A stretch of DNA of 64,000 bases from the NCBI RefSeq assembly GCF_029962835.1, contig NC_080577.1, forward strand, positions 5,952,001 through 6,016,000. The letters run 5' to 3'. Of the stretch, positions 24,955-36,300 are shown in pieces (within the stretch, counting starts at the first letter, position 1; each line of letters begins with the position of its first letter). The stretch is from Magnolia sinica. Taxonomy: Eukaryota; Streptophyta; Magnoliopsida; Magnoliales; Magnoliaceae. The position numbers and the translations under genes are program-made. A model generated the notes under the pieces. The model was given only the letters and a program-made list of their open reading frames with translations, made no database searches and was not told the DNA's origin.

Positions 24955-27817
24955 TGTAACATCCCGAATTTTTTACTGTTTTGAATTTCCAAAAAATTCT
25001 TGAAATTTTCTTCTGTAATTAGCTTATAATATCACTTACTGACCATTAGCACTCAATGTTAGTTATACACAGCTGCTACCAGTAAGAACCGCACAAGTCT
25101 GATTAATCAACCGTAGGAAGCCAACGAATCCGCCTGGATCTTGACTAATAGACCAAATCAACCCCGTTACTCCTTTAGCCTAAAACTGATGGTTCAGAGT
25201 AATCATGACTAAATCTCCACTTTCACTAGTTATAAATAGGCCATACTATGAACATAGTTAATCCAAACCCTAATCATTGCCCACGAGAAATCTCACTACC
25301 AAATTCATTCCAGAAATGCCCCGATTCTCCGAACAAGCTCTAGACCGCTCGTTGGTGGGCCACTAGTTCCAAAACTATAGAATAATGTCCGTCTTACTGG
25401 GCTTGACGTCCATCACAGGAGTCGGACCTGGGTACTGCCCAGAACCACTCAACTTGAGCCAAAGGACGAGTGCATGAGAAGCGCAAATACCCCAAAGAAA
25501 TGAGCTGAAACTTAAGTGAATTGGGTCATCCACTCTTATGTAAAGTTGAGAATTTCGGACCGTCGGTTTACGACCAAACTTCACACGTGGAGTGAGGATA
25601 TTTTTCTGCTCATATCTGTATAGCCGCGGCCCCGATCAACCATCGGCGACCATTGAACAGACTTCTCATCATATCTGTCAATCGACGCATCCAAATGGCA
25701 GGCCGATTATATCCATACGTAGATCATCATTAGGGCTAACTACCTATGTTGTATATTGACTTGTACACCCCATAGTGGGCCCTAGAGGCTAGAAAGACCC
25801 TCCCATAGGGTTAGTATAGTAAAAACCAAACACTTGGGGCCATTGGCACCAAATCTGGCATTATAAAAGGGCCTCATTTGGGGCACCCCTCTTCCTATAC
25901 GATTTTTCATCTTTAAAGGGGAGAAAGAGGCAGAGAGTAAAGAGAGAAGAGAGAGCAAGGAGAGAAAGAGAGAGTGAAGGAGAGCAAGGGTGGACCATAG
26001 ATCGAGGTGGGCCCAAGGGAAACTCAATCTTGCAACTCCCTATCCCTTCTCCAAAGAAAAATCCTACACCGCAACCACAAGAATCGTTCCGTTGATCATC
26101 TAGGTAAGATCCCTCATCCTTTTTTCTTAAAACACTTATGTTGAGAAGAGATTGATATGGATTTCTAATATGCAAGTACATTATTTTAGGATTCCGACCG
26201 ATCGACACTGAGTTCGGCGCTCGTAGGTCGTTTTTCAAGTCTTCAACGATCCACAGGTGCGGACTATTATCCTTAGGTGGCCTAGCACTAACTATACTAT
26301 GAGCCTAATGATTTTGATTGCTTGAATGATGTATTTGGAAATTCTAGAGAAAATCTAGAAATTGTATTTTTAATTTGAAATTGCACGGAATTGTATGTTT
26401 GTTTAGTTCTGACATGATGTTGTTATTGCCTCTCACATGATTTGCTACAATGGTTGAATATATGTCCATGTCTTGCTTGATTCCTCATATGATGTGCCCT
26501 ATAACATGTATGATTCATTGATTCTTATGCATTTTGGTTCTAAGGAATGTAGGAAGTGCTTAACTTCCTCACCAACCCACACCACACACACACACCTTGT
26601 TCGTGATATTCTTAGCTTTGCTTGCTAGGAGAAATTGAAATTGTATGTTGAGAAAAATGAGAACATGATGTTGTTTATGCTAGTTGATACATTGATAGTT
26701 GGCATGTTATGGATCACCATCTAAACCTTTGAGTTAGTCAGGAATATGAGGAAGTGAAGGTGGTCCTGCTGGTAGGACTATCCTAAGGCTAAACCCATGG
26801 ATTTGGGTGAGGGCGTACGGGCGACAGTAGTTAGACTACGTGAGTCGCTTGTACCCGATGTCGTCTGTCACGTGCTTGCCTGACTCATATGGTCTAACCT
26901 ATTTACTGACCAACCTTGATTGTTAACTCTGTTTGCTCACATATATATGGAACCTAGAACACCCTACAACTGTTGTAGCCATCGATAATCAAATTGAAAC
27001 TGGTCCACCGCCTTATGAGCCAGGCATGGTGGAATGAGACACTATGTCCGAGTTGTCGGCCTACGCTTGGGTGACGTGCCTCCCCGTAGTGACCATGAGC
27101 GATCCTTTTCTCTCAGCACTCCCCATGTGCTTGAAGTCGGGGACGAGGAACTCAACGAGATCAAGGATCGTGAGGTCTTCGCCTCACACGTTGGGGGGTC
27201 TTGGCCTCACAATTAATTCAGGGCATTTGATACATAGAGTGTATCAGATTCCTCAGCCTGTTGGATGAATGGACTTAACTAAGAACTCGGCTAACACGAC
27301 CGCATTGCATCGCACTAGTTAGGGTGGCGACTCGGCAGTCGAGGTCGCTCTGAGGGAGTGTTGGTCATACGCGATCGTTAGATGGAGTCGCTCGAGGGAG
27401 AGTTGTGGCGAGGGCATGCATCATATCATCCGTCATGCATGCGCATTAATAAGATTAGTTAGGTGTTTATGATTGATTATTTTTCATTAAATTCATATTA
27501 TAACTGATGCTTGTTACAACTTAAGACTAATAGCACCTACTGAGTTGATCACTCACTCCCACTCTGAAATGGTGTTTTAAAACACCAACTAGACTCTTCC
27601 ATAGGTGCAGGTGATGCAGAGCATGAGGAGCCTGGCGGTGCGAGTCTTGAGGAGGTGAACGAGCTGTCCTACTTCCAATTGATGGACGGTTCTCCACCGG
27701 CCTAGTAGACAAATTCAGATCGCTGGGGGTTGGACTCAGCTCATTATTCATTTTGGACATATTTTTGTGATTTTGTTAGGCAATGCCTTGTGTGACCTTT
27801 TTGCATTCTTTTGGTCG

Positions 27818-27867
<50 letters not shown>

Positions 27868-28036
27868 CGTCTATTTCATTTCAGTAGACTGGTTGTGATT
27901 GTGTTTCATGCTTCAAGAAATTTCATACTGCGCATTTAGGCCTGATTAATCATAAAACAATAAAATTGATTATAACTGACACCTAGGAACTTGGGAGTCG
28001 AGTGTATGCATGACCCCCAATTTCTAGGGCGTTACA
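24955..28036 (+). repeat. 3' LTR of the LARD-like element
   Basis: 3,082 bp, colinear with the 5' LTR. It has a second TATAAAAGG box at 25862-25870. It also carries a (TA)n tract near 27820-27866 that is much shorter in the other copy. Confidence 0.87.
27819..27866. repeat. (TA)n microsatellite
   Basis: About 20 TA dinucleotides inside the 3' LTR. The same place in the 5' LTR (near 21110) has only a few, so the expansion came after insertion. Confidence 0.85.
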
Positions 28037-28041
28037 AGTAG

Positions 28042-28274
28042 GAAATGTGGTATATTGAAATTTGTCCGTTCAGTTTGTCCTTGGGATGATCTAAGCCATA
28101 GATCATAATCCGGGACCATCTTTACCGTAGAATCAGAGAGGTGATTAGACTCATCTGCTCCAGTAGTGAATAGGCAGGCTGCTGGATCTGGACCGTTCAT
28201 CTTTAGCTTTGTGGAGATTCCATATCGTGTATACCGTCAGATCTTGAGGGCTCACACTTCCGCACTTTATTTCA
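28042..28274 (+). repeat. Copia 3' LTR, second part
   Basis: It continues the LTR cut at 18267, matching 6660-6892, and ends TTTCA at 28274. It is followed by the ATAGC target duplication. Confidence 0.85.
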
Positions 28275-28279
28275 ATAGC

Positions 28280-28553
28280 ATGTAAACATCATGTGGGAGT
28301 TTTTTATCTATCTGATTTTTATCTCGTGTCCTGTTGTAGTCTTGCAAAACTCATGGACGGAGTGGATTTGTCATGGATATTTCTATGGCCCAGCGTCATG
28401 TTTAGATGCCATCCAACCTGTTGATACCCGTACCAAGGGCAAATAATTTAAAACTTCCGTGAGTCTGGTTGTGTTTACAACCATTGACTTCAATCCTCTC
28501 TCGTTCGGCCCACTTTAGTTTTGGATTTTTATTGGCTCATGTTTTAGAATAGG
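28280..28553. other. Right half of the MITE interrupted by the Copia element
   Basis: The sequence resumes the palindromic repeat left at 6463. CTCGTGTCCTGTTG near 28331 is the inverse of CAACAGGACACGAG near 6283. No gene is present. Confidence 0.55.
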
Positions 28554-29030
28554 GAGCGGATTAAGTGAGACCCGCGCCTCACCCAAGATGGTGTGACCCT
28601 TACCATGGGGCCCACCTTGATGCATATATTATGTATCAACGCCGTCCATCCATTTTTCTAGATCATTTTAATGTATAATCTCATAACTGAAGCAGATCCA
28701 ATTATCAGGTGGACCATATCATAGGAAAAAGTGGTGATTGACCATTAATGGGCCACAAGTTTTGGATCAAGCTGAAATTTATTTTTTCCATTCATAAAGT
28801 AATATGTGACGTTATAAACAGGTTGGATGGAAAACAAACGTTACGGTGGCCCCTGAGAAGGTTTCAACATGGGAGTCATTATCACCACTCTTCCTGCGAT
28901 GTGCTACACTTGAGCTTTGGATTTTCCTTATTTTAGGGCTCATACTTTAAAATGACTTCTAAAAGTAGATGGATGGTGTGGATAAAAACCATATAACATG
29001 TTGGCCCCACACAGCCACTGCTTGGACAGA
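28554..29030. mobile_element. MITE, GCGGATTA family, one end decayed
   Basis: The left end AGCGGATTAAGTGAGACCCG closely matches the left end of the element at 50512. The interior shows the GGGGCCCACC-TGATGCATAT and mirrored GGTGTGGATAAAAACCAT arrangement. No matching right terminus was found. Confidence 0.55.
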
Positions 29031-30039
29031 TTATCGCCCAGGTACGTAGGAGGACGAGGCAATCTGCTTTCCATCCAACCACGTAATTATTTTTCTTACA
29101 TAGCGTCGGTGATTGGTGGGTATTCTTGTAAATTTAGGAAAAATTAAAATTTTAAAAAAAAAAAAAAAAACCCACTCCCCACAATCACTTGATTAATGAG
29201 GCATCTTAATAAAAATGTGATTTAAAAAGATACTGGGATGTAAAAATCTCAAAACTATAAACTGAATCCAAAACTTGTGGGAGACCAAAAAGTTTTTAAC
29301 AGCCGGTGTTTAATGACTATTATTTCATATTTGGATCTATCTTCTTTTTATGATTATGCCGTTGAAATTATCTAGAATATATATATACACACACACATAC
29401 GGAAACGCTCACCTGCGAACCAGTCCGTACGTACCACGTACGAACTTTTTTGAGAACCCATCCTACGTGATGTGGATCCAAAATCTGAACCGTTCATGTA
29501 AAGAAACACCTCGTGAAACCCCCCAGGCCCAACTTTTACTTTGATCTAAAACTTTGATGGCCCATGAAAAATGAAAACAGTTTCCTCCCTTGATTTTCAT
29601 TTCTCTTTGTTATGGCCCACCAGAATTTTAGATCAGGGTGAAAATTTGTCACATGAGGTTTCATGGGATTCCACATCACATGGACCGTTCAGATTAGACA
29701 CCCATGACACGTGTACAAAGGTGCACACGTGCATAGGTGCGCAGGGAAGCATGACTCATACATATTCACACACAGGCAAAAGGCGTGGGCAAAACGGAAA
29801 TCATCTGAAAAAAAATAAATAAAAGGTATGGGCAAGACGGAAGCGGATTTGGAAAGCATTTCCCCGTAAGTTCATGAGCTGAAAACTTGAGTAGGGCACC
29901 GGGGAGTTTTTGAGAAAACCACTCCATCCGTCCATTTTTTGAGATCACTGTCAACTAAGGGAAGTTTCAGCAATAGGAATTTTCCTATCCACTTTTAAAT
30001 TTAGCGTGGCCCATAGGGCCTTCCATCCTTTTTATTTTT
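29031..30039. other. Non-genic interval with MITE-like remnants
   Basis: It holds an A-rich tract (29150-29170) and a loose palindrome at about 29395-29750, in which CTACGTGATGTGGATCC is mirrored by GGATTCCACATCACATGG. No gene is seen. Confidence 0.45.
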
Positions 30040-30574
30040 GGGAACGGATTGGCTACTTCCCCCTGACACCAGCCCCATGGCTAGTGGTCGGTGCTCTGTG
30101 AGCCCCACCTAGATATACTTGTTTCATCCATTCCGTTCATCTATTTTTACAGATCATTTTAGGCTTGATACAAAAAATGATAGGGATATAAATCTTAGGT
30201 GGGCCACACCACAGGACAAAAATAATGAATGGATATTCACAATTAAAATCCTCCTAAGGCCCACTATACTGTTTATTTGACATCCAATCTGTTGATTTGG
30301 TCATAAAGACCCAGATGAAAGGAAAAAATAAATATCAGCTCGATCCAAAACTTTATGGCCCCAAAAATGTTTTTAATGGTCAAAATTCATTCAACACTAT
30401 TTCCTCTAATGTGGTCTACTTGGGATTGAGATATAATTAATTTTTTTACATATCATAAAATGATATATAAAAATATATGGACGGCATGGATGATACACAT
30501 ACATCATGGTGGGCCCCACGGAGCACCGAGCACCAGCCAATGGCTGGTGTCAGGGGAGTAGCCAATCCGTTCCC
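30040..30574. mobile_element. Mutator-like MITE with 9-bp target duplication
   Basis: The terminal inverted repeats GGGAACGGATTGGCTACT and AGTAGCCAATCCGTTCCC are perfect at the tips and extend inward through CCCTGACACCAGCC and its complement. The flanks carry an identical 9-bp duplication, TTTATTTTT (30031-30039 and 30575-30583), the size made by Mutator-type transposases. The 535-bp interior is the palindromic GTGGGCCCCACC repeat seen across the window and has no coding potential. This copy gives the best evidence for the family's class. Confidence 0.88.
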
Positions 30575-30583
30575 TTTATTTTT

Positions 30584-33120
30584 GGTCTAAAATCTTAAAA
30601 CGAGTTTTAAAAAAATTGAGTAAAAAGAGTAGATTTCTAACAAACATCATGATGATCCCCCGCCTAGACTTCCAAGCGTAAGGATCTTTCAAGAGGAAAT
30701 GGAAGCCCTACCGATCACAATACTCACATGATATAAATCTTTTTTTTTATAATCATATGCTGAAATGTTCTGAACAAAATCTGCTTCATTTATATAATAA
30801 AATGCAAGCATCAAGGTGGGCCCAAGGCAACCCTACCGTAAGGGCCGCTGGGTGCCACAATATGAGTTGGTGGTGCCTCTGATGTCTGTTGATGTCAATA
30901 AATTCTACGGGCCATTGTGTCTTATATTCAAACGGTCGGTTCGTTTGGAGATAATTTTTTAAGACTTAGAACCCAAAAATAAGCCAGATTTAAATCTCAA
31001 GTAGACCACACCATAGATTGAAGGGAGAATTAAGCGGCTACCATTGAAAATTTATTGGGGGCTCACAAAAGTTTTGGCACAATCTGATATCTGTTTTTTC
31101 CCTTCATACAATGTGAATAGATTAGATGGCAAATAAATAGTATAGTGGGCTCCGTAGGTATCATCGACCCTACTGCTGTATGTGGTGGAGTCCTCTTGAG
31201 ATTTGGATCTACCTCAATTTTTATATTCGCGCTTTGAAATGTTAAAAGGCAGTGTATATAACATATACATCATAGTGGGGACTACAGACTTGGTAACTTT
31301 AACACACCACCGAGTTCAATGGTGTCAGCACACCACGCAATTCACTTTGGGTCAGGTACCACTTACCCGTGCTCCTAGCACGGCCAAGAGCGGATTAGAT
31401 ACTGAACACTTCAGTAGCCAAGAGGTTACTAATGCTCTTTCGTTGAAGCTCCATTAAACGTCTCTCTCCATTTGGCAGTGCACACATGGGACCACCTAAA
31501 CCCTTAGGCCACTTTCAAATCATTTCTTTTATCGGCTTCCCTTGCTGAAGCGACGTCACCACTTTCCGTCGGTGCCACCATGATGTATGTATTGTATCCA
31601 CACCGCCTATACATCCCGCGATCCAAAGAGTGAGAAAGATCTAAATTTCAAGTGCACCCACCGCATAAAATAATAGGGATTCAACGCTTACCATTAAAAC
31701 CTTTTTGGGCCACAAAAGCTTTTGATCAAGCTAATATTTATGCTTTACCTTGTTTCATGTTTTTTTTAACTTATAAAAAAGTTGGATCTCCAATAAATAT
31801 CATGGTTGGCCCCGAGAAGGTTTCAACTATGGCTGTCACTATCCCACTTTTTTCCCTGGCAGGGTCCACTTGAACTTTAGCTCAGCCTAATTCTTTGGCT
31901 CACTCTCTAAAATGATTTCTCCAAATGAATGGATGGTGTGGATACAAAACATACATCATGACGAGCCCAAATAACATGGTGACATCACATCAGTAGCCAG
32001 ATTCCTTGCGATAGCCAATTGGCTTCGCCGATTGCGGCCATAGCCATCAGCATGAACTTCCTTCAACGGCAAGCTAGGAGGGACACACTATGATGTTTGT
32101 GAGAAATCCACTCCGTTCATCCTTCTTTCCATATCATCTTATAATGTAGGCCCAAAAATGAGGCAGATGTAAAACTCATGTAGGCTGTACGGCTGGGAAC
32201 AGTAAGTGGGGGAATTCTTGTCGTTGAAAATTCCCTGGGTCCACCATAATGTATATATGCCATCAATATGGTTCATGAGGTTATTCTTACAGGGATGAAT
32301 TGAAATTATAAAAACATTATCATAATCTAAAACCTTTGCGGCCGCTTGAATGTTTAAATGGTGAAAGCTGTTTAAATGACGGAAACTCAATCCTAACCTT
32401 TTCCTACCGTGGCCCACTCGAGGTTTGGATCAATATCATTGTTAGGTCCACGTCTTAACATGATCTAAAAAAAACTGATGGCAGGGTTAGATTTATCAAA
32501 AACATCACTGTGGGCGCCACCTAGACATGTTATCACGTTTAATACTCTATATGTGACGGCATTTTAGTAATTCAGGATGGGATTTTTGATTTTTATTTCT
32601 TTAGATTATATAGAGTAGGGAAGTGGGCTGGCTGCTCAACCCGATGGTAGCGAGTCTCATCAGACGCCATGACGTACTATGGACCCCACCATGATGTATG
32701 TGTTGTTTCCAAACCATCAATTCATTTGGAGAGATCATTTTAGTGAGTTAGCCAAAAGAATTAGGCAGATCTAAAGTTCAAGTGTACCCCACCGTAGAAA
32801 ACAGTGGGATGGAGATGGCCACCGTTGAAGCCTTCCCAGGGCTGACCATGATGTTTATTTGAGATCTCACGTTATAAGTTGAAAAGGACATGGAGTAAGG
32901 TAAAGCATAAATATTACCTTGAGCAAAAGCTTCCATGGCCCAAAGAGATTTTAATGGTAAGCCTTCAATCCCCATTGTAACCTGCAGTGGGGCGCAAAAT
33001 TGGGATCTTTCACGTTCTCTGGATTATGCCCTAGAATGATCTCGTGAAATGAATGGGCGGTGTGGATACCATACCTACGTCATGATCCAACGGAGAGTGC
33101 ATTTACCATTTCGTGGTCGA
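30584..33120. other. Run of decayed GTGGGCCC-type MITEs
   Basis: At least four further copies can be made out, at about 30800-31300, 31560-31990, 32080-32530 and 32660-33090. Each has a left half with CCACCATGATGTATG or a variant and a right half with its complement (CATACATCATG). Their outer termini are eroded or different, and no target duplications were found. No gene is seen on either strand. Confidence 0.55.
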
Positions 33121-33369
33121 GTGCGTACACTGCCAAACGGATAGAGAAGTCTGACAGAGCTCCAGCGGAACATTGATTGTAAGGCAACGGACTGTTGGCG
33201 TTCAATCAATCTTATTTCACGAGGCTACGGAAGTGTTGACTACTAATCCGCTCCCAGCACCGCCACTGACAACTGGAGCCAGTGCGCAAAGCACCTGCCT
33301 GCAATAGAGAGATAGTGTTTGAGAGAGTGAGACTGCGCTACAGAGAGTGAGAGTGAGCGTGAGAGAGAG
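33121..33369 (+). promoter_or_regulatory. Promoter and 5' UTR region of TAT copy 2
   Basis: This is the only non-repeat DNA between the MITE run and the TAT start codon. The last 70 bp are rich in GAGA (for example GTGAGAGAGAGATG at the start codon), typical of a plant 5' leader. No convincing TATA box was seen. Confidence 0.4.
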
Positions 33370-36300
33370 ATGAAGAACGGAAGAGTTGGAGAGAAGGGGT
33401 GGAATTTCGAGGCCAACGATGTGCTGGCGAACGCAGCGAAGGTTACCATTAGAGGAACGCTGGAGACGATCATGAGCAATATCGACTGTGGAGAAACGAG
33501 GTCCACCATCTCTCTTTGCCTCGGCGATCCCTCCGTCTACCCTTGCTTCCACACCACTCCCATCGCCGAAGATGCTGTCGTCTCCGCCCTCCGTTCCTCT
33601 CAGTACAATGGCTATGCTCCGGTTGGTGGCGTTCTTTCAGCCAGAAGGTAACCGAAATAGAAAGGAAAAAAAAAATCCTACATTTTGGAAATCGGATTGC
33701 TTTTTTTCCCACATTTTGGAAATCGGATTGCGTACTGAGTAACTCAGTATGCTCTTATCGTACTGAGTAAACTCAGTTGGGCCCACCTTGAATGTATTTG
33801 GTCTATCCACGCTGTCCATCCATTTTTCCATCTAATTTAAGGGGTTGATCCCAAAATTGATGCATATCCAAAGATCAAGTGGATCATACCACAGGAAACA
33901 GTTGGGATAATGATTTCTACCGTTGAAACCTTTCCAGGCCCCACGGTGATGTTTATTTGTCATCCAACCTATTTATAAGATCATAAAGACATCAATGAAG
34001 GGAAAACACAAATATAAGCTTGATCCAAAACTTCTGTGGCCCCCAAAAATTTTTCAACGGTAGATGTTCAATTCAACTGTTTCCTGTGATGTGGTCCATT
34101 TGAACTTTCTATATGCTTCATTTTTGGGTCTCAGGCCCTAAAATTATCTGATAAAATTGATGGAAGGAGCGGATCAGATACATAAATCATGGTGGACCTC
34201 ACAGAGTTTACTCAGTACGCTAAGCGTAGTGAGTTACTCAGTACGCAATCCGCTTTCCAAAATGTAGGATTTTTTATTTTATTTTTTTGGATTTTCCATA
34301 AGGCTTTGATTTCAGCTTTCCTTCCATCTACGTTATTGGTAGAGATGGCAGAAGCAAAACAAAATAAAATCGGAACTACCTTTTTCTTGTTCTTCTTATG
34401 AATCGACTGCCGTAGGATCTATACTCTTGGAAAATTAGCCTTGTGTTGGAAGTGTGAGATGGGATTACAAATCTGATGTAAAGCGGGTCGCGGACAGTTT
34501 CATGGCCAAGATGGATCAAAAAAGGCCCGGTCGACCACAGAAGTGATCCGGACTGTCGGACCTTAGATCGGGCGTATCTCACAATCCGGAATGAGTTATC
34601 GGGCGTAAAATATATGATTTTGGGGTAGAACGAGCTACTTTAGCCAACCAACCCCTCTACACCGGGTTGCGCAAGCCGGATTTGCGAAATACCGGTCATT
34701 TCCTTATTTTGATTCCGTTTTTACTATACATAGTAAAATTTAGTTTGATTATAACTCTTCATCCGTTGGGCTTTAGGAGTTGCGCCCAACATGAAAAGAG
34801 CTTTAAAAAATTAGGAGAACCGCTTGGTGAAGCCAAATAGGACACTTACTATTTTTGACCGAAAACCTTGCGCACTAGTAGACATCACGACCGTCTATAA
34901 ATAGTAAGTTTACTATTTATAGTAAGTTGCGAATTCAAGGAGTTTTAGTTGTAGCTTGCTTCTGATTTATCTCTCATTGCTTGGTATCCCTATTTAAAGG
35001 ATTGTGAACTCATTTATTTCATTCATTAATTAATTTCGAATTTTATAGAATTTATTTTCTATTTTGCTTGTTTTCTTTCTCGTGGATTCGAGAAGCCTCT
35101 GTGAGGAGTCTAGAGAAGTTCCGTGGATTCGAAACAGTTATCCTCTTGAGGGAGACAGTGCTCGACCTCATCACATTCATCCCTGCGTCAATTGGTATCA
35201 AAGCGAGGATTCCCCTCGGGCCGATGACAAATAACGAAGGTATGAGCCAAAATCCTATGGACGGTGATCCAAGGATTCGTGATCTTGTAGAAAGAATGGA
35301 AGCTTTCACCGGAACAGTCAGCTGACCATGCAAGGGCTGCAGGCAACCCTCGACAGTTTTGTGGATGTGTTACTTTCGCTCTGAGCCCTAGGCAGTGCTC
35401 CACCACCTATGGTTGCTCCACCACCCGTGGTTGTTGTACAGTACAACCTTGATTTCCGTAGAGTGCTACCAATGGCAAACCGTAGGGCTACACCAGATGA
35501 TTCAAGTTCTAGCGACGAGGACCTTAATGAAGGTTTTGCCTGACGACTAATCCATGGAGGCGATCATCTAGATCGTGCTGAAAGAGGCTATCGAGGCAAG
35601 GTTGAACTTCCTGGTTTTAATGGTTTATTACGCATAGAAGATTTCCTCGATTGACCAGCTGAGGTAGAAAGATATTTTGATTATATGGACATGTCAGATC
35701 ATAAAAAGGTAAAATTGGTAGCGTTTAAATTAAAATCCGGTGCTTCTGCATGGTGGTAGCAATTGCAACTCTCACGAGCTCGCTAAAACAAGGCGCCCAT
35801 CTCATCATGGCCACGGATGAGACGTCTTCTTTGATCACGATTCCTCCCAAGTGATTATGAGCAGATATTATTCCAGCAATACCAAAATTGCCTACAAGAA
35901 AATCGAATTGTCACAGATTATACTGAAGAATTCCAGCGGTTGGTCATACGAAACGATTTTGTCAAAATCTGAGTCACAGAAGGTGACACGATTTATAGGT
36001 GGGTTGCGACAGACAATTTAAGACCGAGTTCAGATGTACCTAGTCGGGACCGTGGATGAAGCAGTTCAATTGGTGGGTAGGGCAGAAACAAAACTTGCAA
36101 GAGTTCCTACTCGACCCTATCATTCAACTCAACCCCCCATGACGGGTCCCATGCAAGATCCAGTGCTGGCACGAGGAAAAGATCCAATAGGAGAACGTCT
36201 TCAACCTCCTGCAATCGCAAACCGTGATACGGGGAGCGGCTCATCCAGACCTCAACATGCAGCACCCACAATAGTGGGCCCGAGTAAGATTCTAAATCCT

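Larger units (their letters stand above)
18268..28036 (+). mobile_element. Non-coding LTR retrotransposon with 3-kb LTRs (LARD-like)
   Basis: The LTRs are 18268-21290 and 24955-28036. Both start TGTAACATCC and end GGGCGTTACA. A tRNA-Met primer site lies at 21294-21305 and a purine tract (AAGGGGGATAGAG) just before the 3' LTR. The flanks AATAG (18263-18267) and AGTAG (28037-28041) are a one-mismatch target duplication. The 3.65-kb interior has no gag or pol domain. The sequence TTCGAGGACGAAATTG just before the purine tract resembles the end of Tekay/Del-type Gypsy polyproteins. It looks structurally whole but non-autonomous. The LTRs differ by roughly 8-10 percent by eye, so it is not recent. 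Confidence 0.87.
6469..28274 (+). mobile_element. Ty1/Copia element (Tork-like), broken, heavily nested
   Basis: The outer boundaries are secure. A 5' LTR at 6469-6892 is followed by a tRNA-Met primer site, and the 3' LTR begins at 18034 after a purine tract (GTGGGAGA) and ends at 28274. The 5-bp duplication ATAGC lies at 6464-6468 and 28275-28279. Integrase, reverse transcriptase and RNase H signatures occur at 14460-16837 in the Copia order (integrase before RT), and the RT motif SIYGLKQSS suggests a Tork-like lineage. Most of the 21.8 kb is not the element itself: a block at 9985-13668, an inverted LTR at 13932-14407 and a 9.8-kb LTR element at 18268-28036 sit inside it. It is a fossil with many breaks. 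Confidence 0.88.

Noticed and set aside
33217-33552. Minus-strand open frame opposite TAT exon 1
   Set aside because: It is a shadow of the TAT exon and its GAGA leader. The plus-strand reading has clear family motifs.
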